Assembly: GCA_037903475.1 (NCBI GenBank)
Contig: JBAJFG010000071.1
Span: 1,734,001-1,798,000, forward strand
Direction: 5' to 3'
Source of the DNA: Ancylostoma caninum
Lineage: Eukaryota > Nematoda > Chromadorea > Rhabditida > Ancylostomatidae
DNA length: 64,000 bases
Shown here: in pieces, positions 26,591 through 37,101 of the stretch
How the letters are laid out: each line of letters opens with the position of its first letter
Position numbering within the stretch: the stretch's first letter is position 1
Program-made: the position numbers and the translations under genes
The notes under the pieces: model-generated
What the model was told of the DNA's origin: nothing
Seen by the model: only the letters and a program-made list of their open reading frames with translations
Databases searched by the model: none

Positions 26591-28492
26591 ATTGCGTGAT
26601 TTGAGGTATAAGCTATTGTTAAAAATGGCATACTTGTCCAATTTGTCAGAAAATTGCTTTGGAGGAGCGTCAGTTTCTCCTTTCAGGAAATTGATAAGAT
26701 CGCGGTAGTTAGATTGGATCTGTATCTTTTGAATTTCCTCGAGTGATGGGAGCGAACAAGGTTGAATTGAGTTCGCTTTCACCGTGGGATATCGGCTAAG
26801 GAAATCGCATAAGGTGTTGTGTTTTCCTGCACGATATTCGATTTTGATGTCGTACGCTTGCATTGATATTTGGTATTTGGCAAGGCGTCCGACAAGATCT
26901 GATCTATGCATCAGTGATTTCAACGGTGCATGATCGGTTATCAGAGTTATGGAAGCATTTGCGACGTAAGGATAAAAATGTTTTAGAGCAAATACAATTG
27001 CTAATGCTTCCAACTCGATTATTGCATAGTTCTTCTCATGTATGGTGAGAGGACGACTGCAATATGCGATCGGGTGCTCTCCGTGAGTCTCCGGATTGAC
27101 TTGCAGGAGGCACGCACCTACACCTATGGTAGAAGCATCGGTGTGGATGATGTAAGGTTGTCCCAGGATGGGAGGAACTAGGACTGGTGCTTTGACGAGA
27201 GCTTGTTTTAGAGATTGGAAAGCTTCGTCATGGTCATCCGTCCATATGAACGGAGAATTTTTTGTTAAAAGATTATTTAGCGGAGTTGCTACAAAAGAGA
27301 AACGCGGTATAAAACGGCGAAAGTATGAGGCGGCGCCTAGGAACGATTTGACAGCTTTAGCGTCAATTGGTCGCGGTATGTTTACTATGCTCGCGACTTT
27401 TTCAGGGTTGAGTCTTGTACCTTGTTTGCTTATCAAAACTCCAAGATATTTTACTTCCGTTTGGAAGAAAGAACATTTTTCTGGTGTAAGCTTCATTCCA
27501 AAATTCTGTATGCGGATGAATACTTCCTCAAGATCGAGAAGATGCTCAGATATAGAGTGGCTCGCAATAATGATGTCATCTATGTACGCGAAGCAGCATG
27601 CTCTTAGTTCACGTACAAGCGAGTTTGCAACTCTTTGGAATGTACCTGGAGCACCTTTTAGACCTTGGGCCATCACTGTGAAGTGAAAAAGACCTAAAAA
27701 AGATGAAAACGCAGTTCGTTCTTTATGTTTCTTTTCGAGAGGAATTTGAAAGAATCCACTCTTGAAATCGAGAACACTATATATTTCCTTTCCACTTGCA
27801 AGATCTATTATATCTTGAATGTGAGGTATACAGTACGTTTCGTTTTCGGTAATGGCGTTAATTTGACGATAGTCAACTGTGAAACGCCATTGATCCTTAT
27901 TAGAACCTTTCTTCACCAGAACTATTGGAGAAGCAAATTTACTTGCGCTTGGCTCAATGACGCGGGTACGAAGCATTTCTTCGATTTGGCGTTGAATTTC
28001 CTGCCGTTTTTCCAAAGGAACGCGATATGGTCTCTGTTTGGGAACTTTAGAATGTGGTATAAAATTTATTTTATGAGTTATAAGACCATTGTAACGTCCG
28101 AAGTTCCCATCAGAACCAACAAAACATTGTTCATACTTTCGCAATAGTGCCTGAAACTGTATTCTTTCCTGTTGTGAGAGAATAGAATTATTGCAGTGAA
28201 CAAGGTTTGTGATGGAGGTTGGAGCGTTCGTATTTGGAAAAAATGGCATTTCTTTGTTTAGATCCGCTTCTGGTGGTATGTAATTCTCGAGTTCTTTCGG
28301 TGAAAAGGAATTCGCGTTTTCGAGCGGGTGAACAGAGAAAATTGATGGCCAATTTACTTCCTTTCCTACATAATTCGCTTTTGCTACAAGTTTGTTTTTG
28401 TGCAAAAGAATGGAATTATTGGTAGAATTGAAGATTCGAACAAATACAATACCGGCGTTTTCTGGACATGACAAGGTTTTGCCTATAGCTAA
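26516..28492 (-). pseudogene. Retrotransposon reverse transcriptase and RNase H
   Basis: About 650 codons. The RT palm carries FTVDYRQIN, LDFKSGFFQIPL and the FAYIDD active site (near residue 297 counting from 28474). RNase H begins at a HTDAST motif (about residue 443) and includes YCSRPL, ELEALAIVFALKHF and TDHAPL, followed by a CDFLSRYP connector. All key acidic residues are seen. The frame is continuous with the upstream protease frame except for one TGA at 28493-28495. It is closed by a frameshift in an A-rich run near 26590, after which integrase continues in another frame. Confidence 0.95.
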
Positions 28493-30418
28493 TCACAGAG
28501 GTAATGCAACTTGGTAGTCATCGTAAACGAAAAATTCCCATTTCTCTGGCAAACTAGTGTGTAGTGTTCCTAATACTACGTTGTCAGAATGGGGTTTTAT
28601 TGACGTTTCGACCAATAAGAAAACAGGTAGCTCAAAATTTGCTGCTGCGGGATTGCATGATGTTATGCTTGGGACAGAGATATCGTCAAAGGAAACTGTT
28701 TTGCTATCGTAATTGATTGAAACTTTTGAAGCAAATTTTGTTATAGAATCGTTTCCTAAGAGGAAATCTGCTGTGCATTCGTTGTCGTCTACGACAAAAC
28801 TATCTATCTGAACAGATTTTCCACCAATTGTTAGAATGGGAGAGATTTGTCCTCGAAGTTTGATAGGGGTACCATTAGCTGTTATACCTGCATGTATTGA
28901 GGATTTTGAAATGGGTAGTTTCAAAAGTTTCGCAATACGCTTAGATACTATCGTGATAGCTGATCCTGTGTCAAAAAGTGCAATTGTGGACAACGAGTTC
29001 AGTTGAACTGGAATGAAAATTGTTGACATAGGATTTTGATGCTGAATGGTAGCGACGCTTGGGAGAAAATTATGAAATGGCGTCTTGCTATTGGTGGTTG
29101 TTTTTGGTTGCGGCGGATGGTTTTCCAAAGGAATTTCTTGCAAAGAAGGGTAATTTATCACTACTTCGACCTCATCAGTTGTTGAGGAGTGTCGAACTAG
29201 TGGATTACGTCTAGCTGAACGTGCAGTTGGACGTGGAGGAGACGGTTCAGGAGCAGATGGTTCATTATTGTTGTTGTTATTATAATTATTTATGAGAGAT
29301 AATAGAAAAGAGAAAGGTATTTTGGTTGTTTTGTATAGAATTTGAAAAATAATGCGTACTAAACCAAACTGAAAGTAAAGTATGACGAAAATTACTATGA
29401 ATACAATAATAATAACGATAATCACCAAAGTTTTTACAAAAGTGTGTAAACCTAGAGAATGTACTGTTTTCTCTTTCTCCATTTGAAGGATATCTGAGGC
29501 TTTAGACTCTATGTACGATATAGTATTTATTGCGTCAGTAGCAAAATCATCGGAGTCTGGGTTAGTGGGATTACCACTAATCTCAGGTGTTCCGTGTTTT
29601 ACTGTAGTCGCATCTATGGAAACAAGTTTTTTCTTAATTAGATATAGGTCTGTTTGTAATCTGGCGAGGTCAGAATGAAAAATTGGTGGTGCTTTGAAAA
29701 CAAAATCTTGTTTAGCAAGATTCTGAGGTAAATTTGTATGGATGTGGGATACATGGGCATATCCAGAGGGTGATTTATAATGATTAGTACCGTCATTATA
29801 AATACCGAATGAAAGGTGACCACAGTTTGCTTGAGGGCTAGATGTAGTCAAATCACGTGTCCCAGGTTGTGTAAAGTAAATGGATTTACCAATTCGTACA
29901 GGAGTTAAAAGATAGCAGATTCCATTTACATTATGATCCAAGTAAACTTCATCTACTTGGACTTCTTTGCATAAGGATACCATTAGCACATCACCTGCAG
30001 GAAGAGCAAAAATGTCGTTCCTGTTGAGTAATATGCGAGCAGCGCTGGTGGGATTTATTTGAGCAATACTTCGAATTGCTTGAATTTTAAAATTTGTTAA
30101 AGTGCAAATACGGTCAAAAACAAAATTAAAATCGTGTTTAATCACTTCTTCAATTTTGATTTTGAGAAATTGCATCTTAGTATTCAACTCGAAGTGCCGT
30201 TGGTCCTGACGTCCTTCATGAGTTAATGAAGGGTCGTTATTTAACACAGTGAAGTCAGGTTCAGTGTTTAGGGCAATATGGTGGGCAACAGCAGTAGAAA
30301 TATTTGGTTGGAATTTACTTAATGAGGTATCTTGACGACGAAAAAGTATATCCGAAAGTAGCTTGTGGTTGTGCTTATTTGCAATTGTTTGCCTTTTAGT
30401 TCTAGGAATTGTTTTGAA
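28493..30418 (-). pseudogene. Envelope-like transmembrane subunit fused to aspartic protease
   Basis: One open frame joins two parts. The first 290 or so residues look like the membrane subunit of a viral-type glycoprotein: a basic RTKR furin-like site at its very start, several Cys, a predicted helical stem, and a strong transmembrane segment (29381-29432, nearly all I, V and F). A low-complexity Asn- and Pro-rich linker follows. The second part is a retroviral aspartic protease with FDTGSAIT at about residue 424 (counted from 30247) and a LLGND block. It lies in the same frame as the ORFs on both sides, separated by TAG (30419-30421) and TGA (28493-28495). The envelope call rests on topology and motifs, not on a recognised family. 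Confidence 0.75.
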
Positions 30419-31336
30419 CTAAAATGGCTTGGTTGCTAGCGCGGCTGAATCAAGTAAACGAAAAACAGTGTTTAGAAGAGAAACATGCTCTTCTTTGGTA
30501 AGTGGATGGTCGAACGTTGCGGATGAATTTCGTTGTTTACGTATCTTAGTATTATAAACTGCACTAAGCAAATGCAACACTTGAGAGGTGTTGAAATGCT
30601 TTTGGTTTAATTCCATCACCTTGCTAGGATGCTTTGAAAACATTGTGCGTGGATTAGAATTTTCTATTTCCGGAAGGGAAATGAAAACTCCGTTATCCAT
30701 GGGAATAGAGTTTTTATTCAAGCACCACGATGCTATTTGCGATGGGTTAAAAGTGATGTTCTTATACGTAAAAGCAGATTGGATGCTGTCCATGACAACA
30801 TGTTCTGGTGTTACATATGCGACTCCCTCCGTGGCCTTTACATATTTACATGCAAAAGGCTTCTGGGGCCCAGAATTCCAAATAACTGTGCCATGGGAGA
30901 GTTCGCACATGTTGTCACGGATGTGACAGTTTGCCATATCACCAAACTGGCTTACTATAGCGTTTCCGTCGTAGGTGGCAATATCACCTTTTTCGACGTA
31001 CACGTTAGTAGTAAGTGTACATTTTTCTCCAAAAAACCAAGGGTATGAATAATGGATCGGGTTTTGTGATCCATAAACGTTGGGTGACAACGTTTCCAAA
31101 GGTGTCCCGAGGAATTTTTTAGTCTCGCTAAGAGATTGACATAGCGAGGGTTCTATTGGTGTCATATACTCCTCGTCACTGTTTACTGAGAAAGATATGT
31201 GCAGGTACGATGATGCACATATTTTTCTGGTTTTATTGAAACAGTGGAATGCTGGCAATGAGAGTGGTTCCCTCCATGTCAGGTAATGGGTGTTAACGGT
31301 CCCATTCCTGAAGTGTTCGGGGAGTTCTACATATCT
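30419..31336 (-). pseudogene. Envelope-like ectodomain (surface subunit position)
   Basis: A Cys-rich frame with several N-glycosylation sequons (NGT, NKT, NIT, NTS, NSS) and a CxxxxxxxC / WNSG / ACKY pattern reminiscent of glycoproteins of negative-strand RNA viruses acquired by retroelements. The frame is open from just after the LTR TATA box (31336) across the LTR boundary. It has no ATG until codon 56 or so, so initiation by a spliced upstream exon or a non-AUG codon is possible. It ends at TAG, directly followed in frame by the next segment. It is not gag: no capsid-like region and no CCHC knuckle. Confidence 0.6.
31262..31276 (-). other. Putative primer-binding site
   Basis: On the minus strand, the base after the 5' LTR begins TGGAGGGAACC. 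TGG complements the CCA end of a tRNA and is in the standard position with no spacer. I cannot say which tRNA it matches. Confidence 0.5.
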
Positions 31337-31503
31337 TTATATAATATTTATTGTCTAATATAAGTTATACAAAAGAGGGAGAGGGGGAAACGCAGCTGGG
31401 AGGGGCAGCCGGGTGGCGCCAGAGCTGCGGGGTCGACTGACTCGGTGGGACTCCGCCTCCGGGCAACAACTGGCAATGTTGTTGGCCGGGCTTCATCCCG
31501 ACA
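31277..31503 (-). repeat. 5' LTR of the retrotransposon
   Basis: 227 bp, one mismatch to the other LTR. In minus orientation a TATATAAA box is at about 31335-31342, followed at once by an open frame that continues into the internal region. It serves as the promoter LTR. Confidence 0.95.
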
Positions 31504-31507
31504 AGTC

Positions 31508-32604
31508 CAAATCCTGAACCAAACAGAGTCCTCGAACATTTGAACAAGGTAGACTAGGATGTATATCACGCGACATGGTCGTGACAATCTTTGTATAGGA
31601 TGCACTGTGCAGCTTGTACGACCTCTCGATCTTCGTGACTGCCACCACCGTATGTAAGATTTTATAACACACGCCAGTTCTGCCACGGTTAATTTTTTTT
31701 TGCTTTTTGCATCCGCTCACTCCTCATGTTGATCGAATGCATCTACATCCCACTATTTTCTTCCTCGAGATACGCTGCACAAGACCGCAGTAGAAGAAGC
31801 TCACTGGATCGGGATACGTCCACCGTTTTACATTTTAGCGTACCTATAGACTGCCTCATAGAAGGCGGAGGTAAACCATCTCCCCACCAGTTGCTTGGCT
31901 GGACATTATTTGCGCTTGACGAGGGCCGTTGAGGTAGATCATCAATGCGTATATGTGTGATCTAAACGAGAATAACTACTGTACAATTATCAACTTTTTT
32001 CTTTCCTAATAGTCTGAAGAGCTTCGCGACAAAAAGAAGAAACACTTCAACAAATCAAACTTCTTGATGATCTGCAGAAGAAAAAAAATACCTGCGTGCC
32101 ATTCCTACTTTGATTTTTCAACGTCTCAGCATTCAGTTTTTCGAAGCATTGCGAGCAGACCGTCACAGGTTTATCTGCTAGCTGCGGGAGGATCGCACGA
32201 TGGGGCAAACATCTTCGGCAAAACGAAAGTGCACAATTTGAGCAGCCTTCCTTAAAGCAAATGAGATCCAGATTTAAATTTAAAGGTAGACAGGGCTGAG
32301 GAGATGAAGGTACAGCAAGACGTCGAAAGAGAATTCGATTCGGTGGAAATAGTAAGAAACACGCTTACAAACATGTAGTGCGCATACATTTCTTGAAACC
32401 GGCGCAATATAAGCTATACATTTTATCTGCCCTCCCTCAAGAGAAACAACGCACACCAACATTAAGGGAATTTCAATCGTTATTAAACTGCTGGCAATAG
32501 GGACTCCACCGCATCAGTCCTTAACCCGCACTGTTACGGATTAACTAAAAGGATCAACGTTTGGATTAACGCACACCGCGTGGGTTAAAGGGCAATTCAT
32601 ACTA
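31508..32604. other. Unassigned intergenic stretch
   Basis: I see no gene. Short frames lack family resemblance and splice structure. This is the original insertion locus of the LTR element on one side and of the TA-target element at 32605 on the other. Confidence 0.5.
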
Positions 32605-33251
32605 CTCTGAACTTTCTACCCGCGGTGGACCCGCGGTATGAGGTCGATCCGCGGTGGATCCGTGGGTGCCCGCGATAGATCCGCACATGCCGGGAGGCAA
32701 CCGGGAGTAACGTCATCCCCGCGGCATGCGCACACATGCCCGCGGTGGACCCGCACATGCCCGTGGTGGACCCGCAATAACATGGCTATCCGCGGTGGAC
32801 CCGCACATGTCACACGGTGGACCCGCACTTGCCCGCGGTGGACCCGCAGTAGAGCTGATTGCGTCATCAACGCCAACAAGACCTCCACGTGCGATGCACG
32901 CATGGCCGAGTGGATAAGAGAGCGGACTTGGAAACATGAGTTCGAAAAGGTACGTGGGTTCGAATCCAGTAGTGTAAAAACGCTTTCAGGATGAAATATC
33001 AGTACTATCGTGGACTTGCCTCCTCCTCCTCACGACAGGGTCTTCGATACAGGACCATTTTTAGAAGAAAATAACCAGTCTCTTGAAAATGCATGTTCCC
33101 GCGGTGGGTCCGCACATGCCCGCGGTGGGGCCTTACATGCCCGCGGTGGAGCCGCAGTACATCCGCGGTGGAGCCGCACATGCCCGCGGTGGCGAACCGC
33201 GGATCCACCTCGGGCGTACCCCGGATCCACCGCGGGCAGAAAGTTCAGAGT
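32605..33251. mobile_element. TA-target element with minisatellite arms
   Basis: Termini CTCTGAACTTTCT (left) and AGAAAGTTCAGAG (right) are exact inverses, flanked by TA at 32603-32604 and 33252-33253. Inside each end lies an array of about 21-bp units built on CCGCGGTGGACCCGCACATG (about 32620-32850 left; 33098-33238 right). Between them is a unique core with a tRNA-like sequence. A partial copy with the same right end is at 58775-58918. No transposase is seen; the superfamily is probably Tc1/mariner-like, judged by the TA target. Confidence 0.8.
32896..32976 (+). pseudogene. tRNA-like sequence (Ser/Leu type, probably degenerate)
   Basis: A good A box, TGGCCGAGTGG (32903-32913), and a good B box, GGTTCGAATCC (32957-32967), are spaced as in tRNAs with a long variable arm. 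The anticodon loop region TTGGAAA could present GGA (Ser). The acceptor and T stems pair poorly, so this is more likely a tRNA pseudogene or SINE-type promoter than a working tRNA gene. Confidence 0.5.
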
Positions 33252-34560
33252 AGATGCATGTAATGCGCGTGCGTCTATATGATGAAAGACAGAGCTGATA
33301 GTTGCATCGCTGACACAGCACAGATGCACGCATCTGCACCCTCGCCGTGGTCGCGCGTTGTTTCAATCAAGGATGTACATGCCGCATTGGCCGGTCTTCA
33401 TGCGAAATCTCCGCAAATGGATGTGTGTGCATCAGACTAGTATACATTGCCCTCGATGAGTGCTACGGCAGCTATGATCATATTCACGAAGCCCGATCAT
33501 AAATACGAAATCTATGCAAGAAAAAGGAGAATAATCATTGTGACTCACTTCTGGGTTGCGAAGCGAGTACTTCGTCCGACAATTCGTGCAGCATGGCGAA
33601 GGCATACGTTTCGGGATGCACCAAGACCTCTTACAGAGGAAACGGAAAGCTAAAGGACGGTGTTCACGTGTTTACAGCACCAAACTTTTTTTATCCCAAC
33701 ATGCTACTGTTGCAATGTATAACACTATGTTCATAGTACATTGACCTTGACACTTACATCTTTTAAAGGAAGTCGTATTCCACATAGAAGTGGAAGAAGT
33801 GCAAGAAAACGCACAAGTCGGAGCCGGTTGTTACATTCACAATGTTTCCGAGGTGAATCATCACCACTAATAAGCAAACATACAATTGAACACATTACTG
33901 GGCGCGCGCCGCGATTCCCGCAGTATCAACAGTCATCGATTACAATCCGGCGACAGGATAACAAAAATTCCTAACTTCATCCAACTAGTTTTGAATTAAT
34001 ACAGATAGACAAGCGTGACATATTTTGCTCCAAAAACAAAAACGAATGAAAAAGGCACTATCCCTCCTCGAAATCCCCAAAAACTTCACGAAAATCTCCG
34101 CTAAGACGTTGCACAGAAGAGTCAGATAAGGAGCTGAATAGCGTATCGTGTCAATTTTGTACCATAACCCCATATAATTATATTTAGCCCAGATAAACTG
34201 TGGTAACATACCAAATTGAAAAAAAATGCACAGAGGGTTACACTTCGCATGCGGTCACGATTACGAACATCATCTTGCATTCCACTGTCGCTTTCCTATC
34301 AAATCAGTCAGTCTTTCAATTTTTCACGGCGATCTCCCCACAATCCCGCAAAAATGGGGCTACGACACTAAACTGAGATGGTAATCACAATCAGCATCTG
34401 AAATGCTATTTTTTTTTTCGTCGAAATACTGCATATGGAGGGCACCAAACGTGTTGAACACTATCGTATCTATGAGACTATCGTATCCGCTTGCAGCGCA
34501 ACCCCATTTTTTACATGGTAACGATGGATAAACGGGAGACAAGGTATCTGTCAAAATATA

Positions 34561-34763
34561 GGCGCTATTTATGGTTGACGCGCGTCTCACAAAGTTTTCG
34601 CGATGTCTCGATGCGACGAAGATCAAAACGCAGTTTGTTCGCGCGGCCGTCGCGACGGCAAAACCAGGAACATCCGCTTCCTGCCAAGAATTCTCTTCTC
34701 CTCTTCGTTCTGCATTGTGTATCGCCGCATCAAATTTGACGCGCATCAACCATAAATACCGCC
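34561..34763. mobile_element. Small MITE
   Basis: The ends GGCGCTATTTATGGTTGACG (left) and the inverse of GGCGGTATTTATGGTTGATG (right) form about 25-bp inverted repeats. ATA follows the right end and precedes the left end. It is 203 bp and noncoding. The surrounding 33.3-35.2 kb holds nothing else I recognise. Confidence 0.7.
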
Positions 34764-35197
34764 ATAGTCAACCTTCGGAAAGCTAAAATTAATGGAAGCC
34801 AAGTCCTTTTACTTCCTGTATCCCAGCCGTTGGTTTCAAAGAAGATAGTTGAATTATTGTTGGGAATGTACCGTGTGTATAAACAACGATAACGGTTTGA
34901 ACGGTTTGAAAATATCACGTCTAATTAATAAGTAAAGGGGTCCAACCAAATGTAACGCATAGATCGAGAGTAAAAACATCCTTTTATACAGGAAAACCGA
35001 TCAACAACAAAATTTCGTACATAAAAATAAAAGTCAACAAAAACAGTATCTTGCGATGGCTAGGAAGCAAGATATCACTATAGAACGATTATTATATTAT
35101 TATTACAAAACGAAGAAAAGTAGAGAACTCAACGCTTGTGCCTATAAAAGCACCAAGAACTATGAGACATCTGCAACTACAACAAACCTATTCATTA

Positions 35198-36404
35198 TTA
35201 AAATCCTTTGGTATACAAGAATTTCTCGACCACTGATCGGTCGGCACCCTTAATTACTATTCTTCCTTTCAATTCGTCAACGTGTGTTGCGATTGGCATG
35301 CCCAGCTCTGCTTCAAGGAACTGTCGAAGTTCTGCCTCACAAGCCTAAACATGCGAGGTTGAAGCGAGTGGTTCGAAGGCTCAAACTGTAAAAAAGCAGA
35401 AATTCGGTGAACCTACAAAGACATCGCCTTCAACGCCTTTCATGGTCACAAGTTCCACATAGTCGAAATCAAGCGTTTCCTCGTTAAGTAGGTCTCTTCT
35501 TCGGTTTAAATACAAGGGTAGAGTATGATCTCGTTTCCTACGGACATAGTAAGGCAGCTTTGGAGGTGGATCTAAAAAGCGAACAGTAACTTGCCAAACA
35601 AACAGTTTCGCTTGAATGAATGATGGCGTAGGCGAAAACTGTGATGGCTGGCCAAAAATGGTAGCAGGCCCTTGCCTGAAAGGCTATATCTGGGCCTAAT
35701 CCTTACCCTACGCATAAGAATCTGGGAAGACCAGCCCAACCTAACTCCCTTCGTCAATGCCATATTGCTAATACATACTTGTAGGAAGAACCAGTCGATC
35801 AAGCAAACAAAGCTGTTAAAATAATATCCAAACCGTGGTGAGTCACTAAAATGCTGAATCCATGTCATCATCAATGCAACAATACTTTCAAAGCGTGGCA
35901 CTATACTTTCAAAGCGTGGCAAAACACCGGAGTGCGCTTGTAAGGATCATTCAATGAAGGCAGATGGAAGATTTAGCCGACCCCAGAGGATACTGATGGG
36001 AACCCATGCTTTATGAACAAGACGTCCACCATGAAAGAAGCCTAGTTCAACAATAATATCACATTACCTTGTGGTGGTTGCCATCCACTTGGTGTAGGGT
36101 AAGAATCATGCTTTGGTAGAGGCGGAACGACTTCATGTGGCATCAATCTCTCCACGAACGACCAATCTATTTTAGCTTCTTCGAAGGTGGTAGTCGTAGA
36201 GGCTGCAAGCCAACATATGCATTGGAATAATGCGAAAACTAGCAATACCTAACGTAGGAACAACATACAGCTCTTCGGCAACGCATGTTTCCACGGGTTA
36301 AGCCAAGGTTTAGACTCGTCACTATTAGCATCTGTTGATGTTGACAACACTCTTATAGATTTCTTCCTAAGCGATGAGAAACTGCGAGTGACAGAACGTA
36401 ACAT
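35198..36404 (-). CDS. mrpl-49: Mitochondrial ribosomal protein L49 (mL49), 4 exons
   Basis: A large-subunit mitochondrial ribosome protein. Minus-strand exons 36404-36269, 36202-36068, 35571-35417 and 35344-35198 join in frame to 190 residues, normal for the family. The start ATG directly follows a CAATTGCAG acceptor, consistent with spliced-leader addition. The N-terminus is basic and Ser/Arg-rich, as expected for mitochondrial import. Diagnostic blocks: WSFVERLMP, PKHDSYPTPSGWQPP, DPPPKLPYYVRRKR, VEGDVF, the ATHVDEL...IKGAD block and the terminal LYTKGF. The stop is TAA at 35200-35198. The neighbours are transposon debris and no operon partner is seen. Confidence 0.95.
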
Positions 36405-37101
36405 CTGCAATTGAGTGAAGTGGGGAAACATTTCAAGGAATCACACTTAAATGACTGAAAAATGAAGCGATGAGTAAAAGCAAACCTAGGAATCTAATAC
36501 GTGTAGGACGACCCAGACAACACCTGATTAAAATGCCTCCAATGGAAGTTCTTGTAGTGAACCTAAGCTACTACATCTACTTCTTACTTCTACTTTGCTT
36601 ATACTATCACAGGATTGCCGTTGGAGGGTGGATAAGTCAGAGGAAATCCTGAGAAACACAGCTGCAAATAAATCGACCGCTACCTTTGAAGTTGCTGTCA
36701 ACAGAAATTGCCGGCGACGTAGGCACACTAGATGTCATATAAACGACGGCCTATCTCCCACGCATCGCACGGCGGGCGGCAAGCACTAGGCGACAAAGGG
36801 GGGCGTTCCCGTACGAGATACCTCGATGGCAGCAGCATAGACGTAGGCATTGCTGGCATCCTGCCAGCTCCAGCGTCGATGCATACCAACCTGGCCCTGG
36901 GAATGTGATAGGTCTCCAGGTGTTGCCACCATCGACCCGGTCGTACTGAGAATAACAAAGTCAGCATATTCCTACTAGTTCTATGGCTACCTTGCCAGAA
37001 TAGTGTTATTAAAAAGTAGTGGAAATAACTCAGTTATGTGAGGAGCAGGGAAAAATGAGTCAACATTAACATTAGCAATCATGCAAATGGCTGTGCGGAT
37101 A
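36405..37101. other. Unassigned stretch upstream of MRPL49
   Basis: This should contain the MRPL49 promoter. Short GC-rich frames around 36730-36970 look open, but I recognise no domain and see no splice pairs. Confidence 0.45.

Larger units (their letters stand above)
24217..31503 (-). mobile_element. Ty3/gypsy-type LTR retrotransposon with envelope-like 5' region, no gag
   Basis: A 7287-bp element bounded by 227-bp LTRs and a 4-bp target duplication, AGTC, at 24213-24216 and 31504-31507. Read on the minus strand, the order is: LTR, a primer-binding-like TGG, an envelope-like ectodomain, a transmembrane segment, aspartic protease, reverse transcriptase, RNase H, integrase, about 0.9 kb noncoding, polypurine tract, LTR. 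The LTRs differ at one site of 227, implying recent insertion. Coding damage: two in-frame stops and two single-base frame changes. No gag or zinc-knuckle frame was found anywhere between the LTRs. RT-before-IN order and the FAYIDD motif place it with Ty3/gypsy rather than BEL or copia. Confidence 0.95.

Noticed and set aside
26863..28147. Several plus-strand open frames of 60-172 codons
   Set aside because: They are antisense shadows of the reverse transcriptase and RNase H frame, which shows all catalytic motifs.
30419..31258. First ORF of the LTR element as gag
   Set aside because: It has sequons, many Cys, a following furin-like site and a transmembrane segment, and no CCHC knuckle or capsid-like region.
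32620..33240. Regularly spaced repeats of about 21 bp that could suggest a CRISPR array
   Set aside because: Units are tandem without unique spacers, occur inverted at the two ends of a transposon, and the DNA is eukaryotic.
34360..34749. 129-codon minus-strand frame
   Set aside because: Largely overlaps the 34561-34763 MITE; no domain recognised and no splice support.
35880..35925. Short direct repeat (ACTTTCAAAGCGTGGC twice)
   Set aside because: A local duplication within an MRPL49 intron, with no further copies seen.
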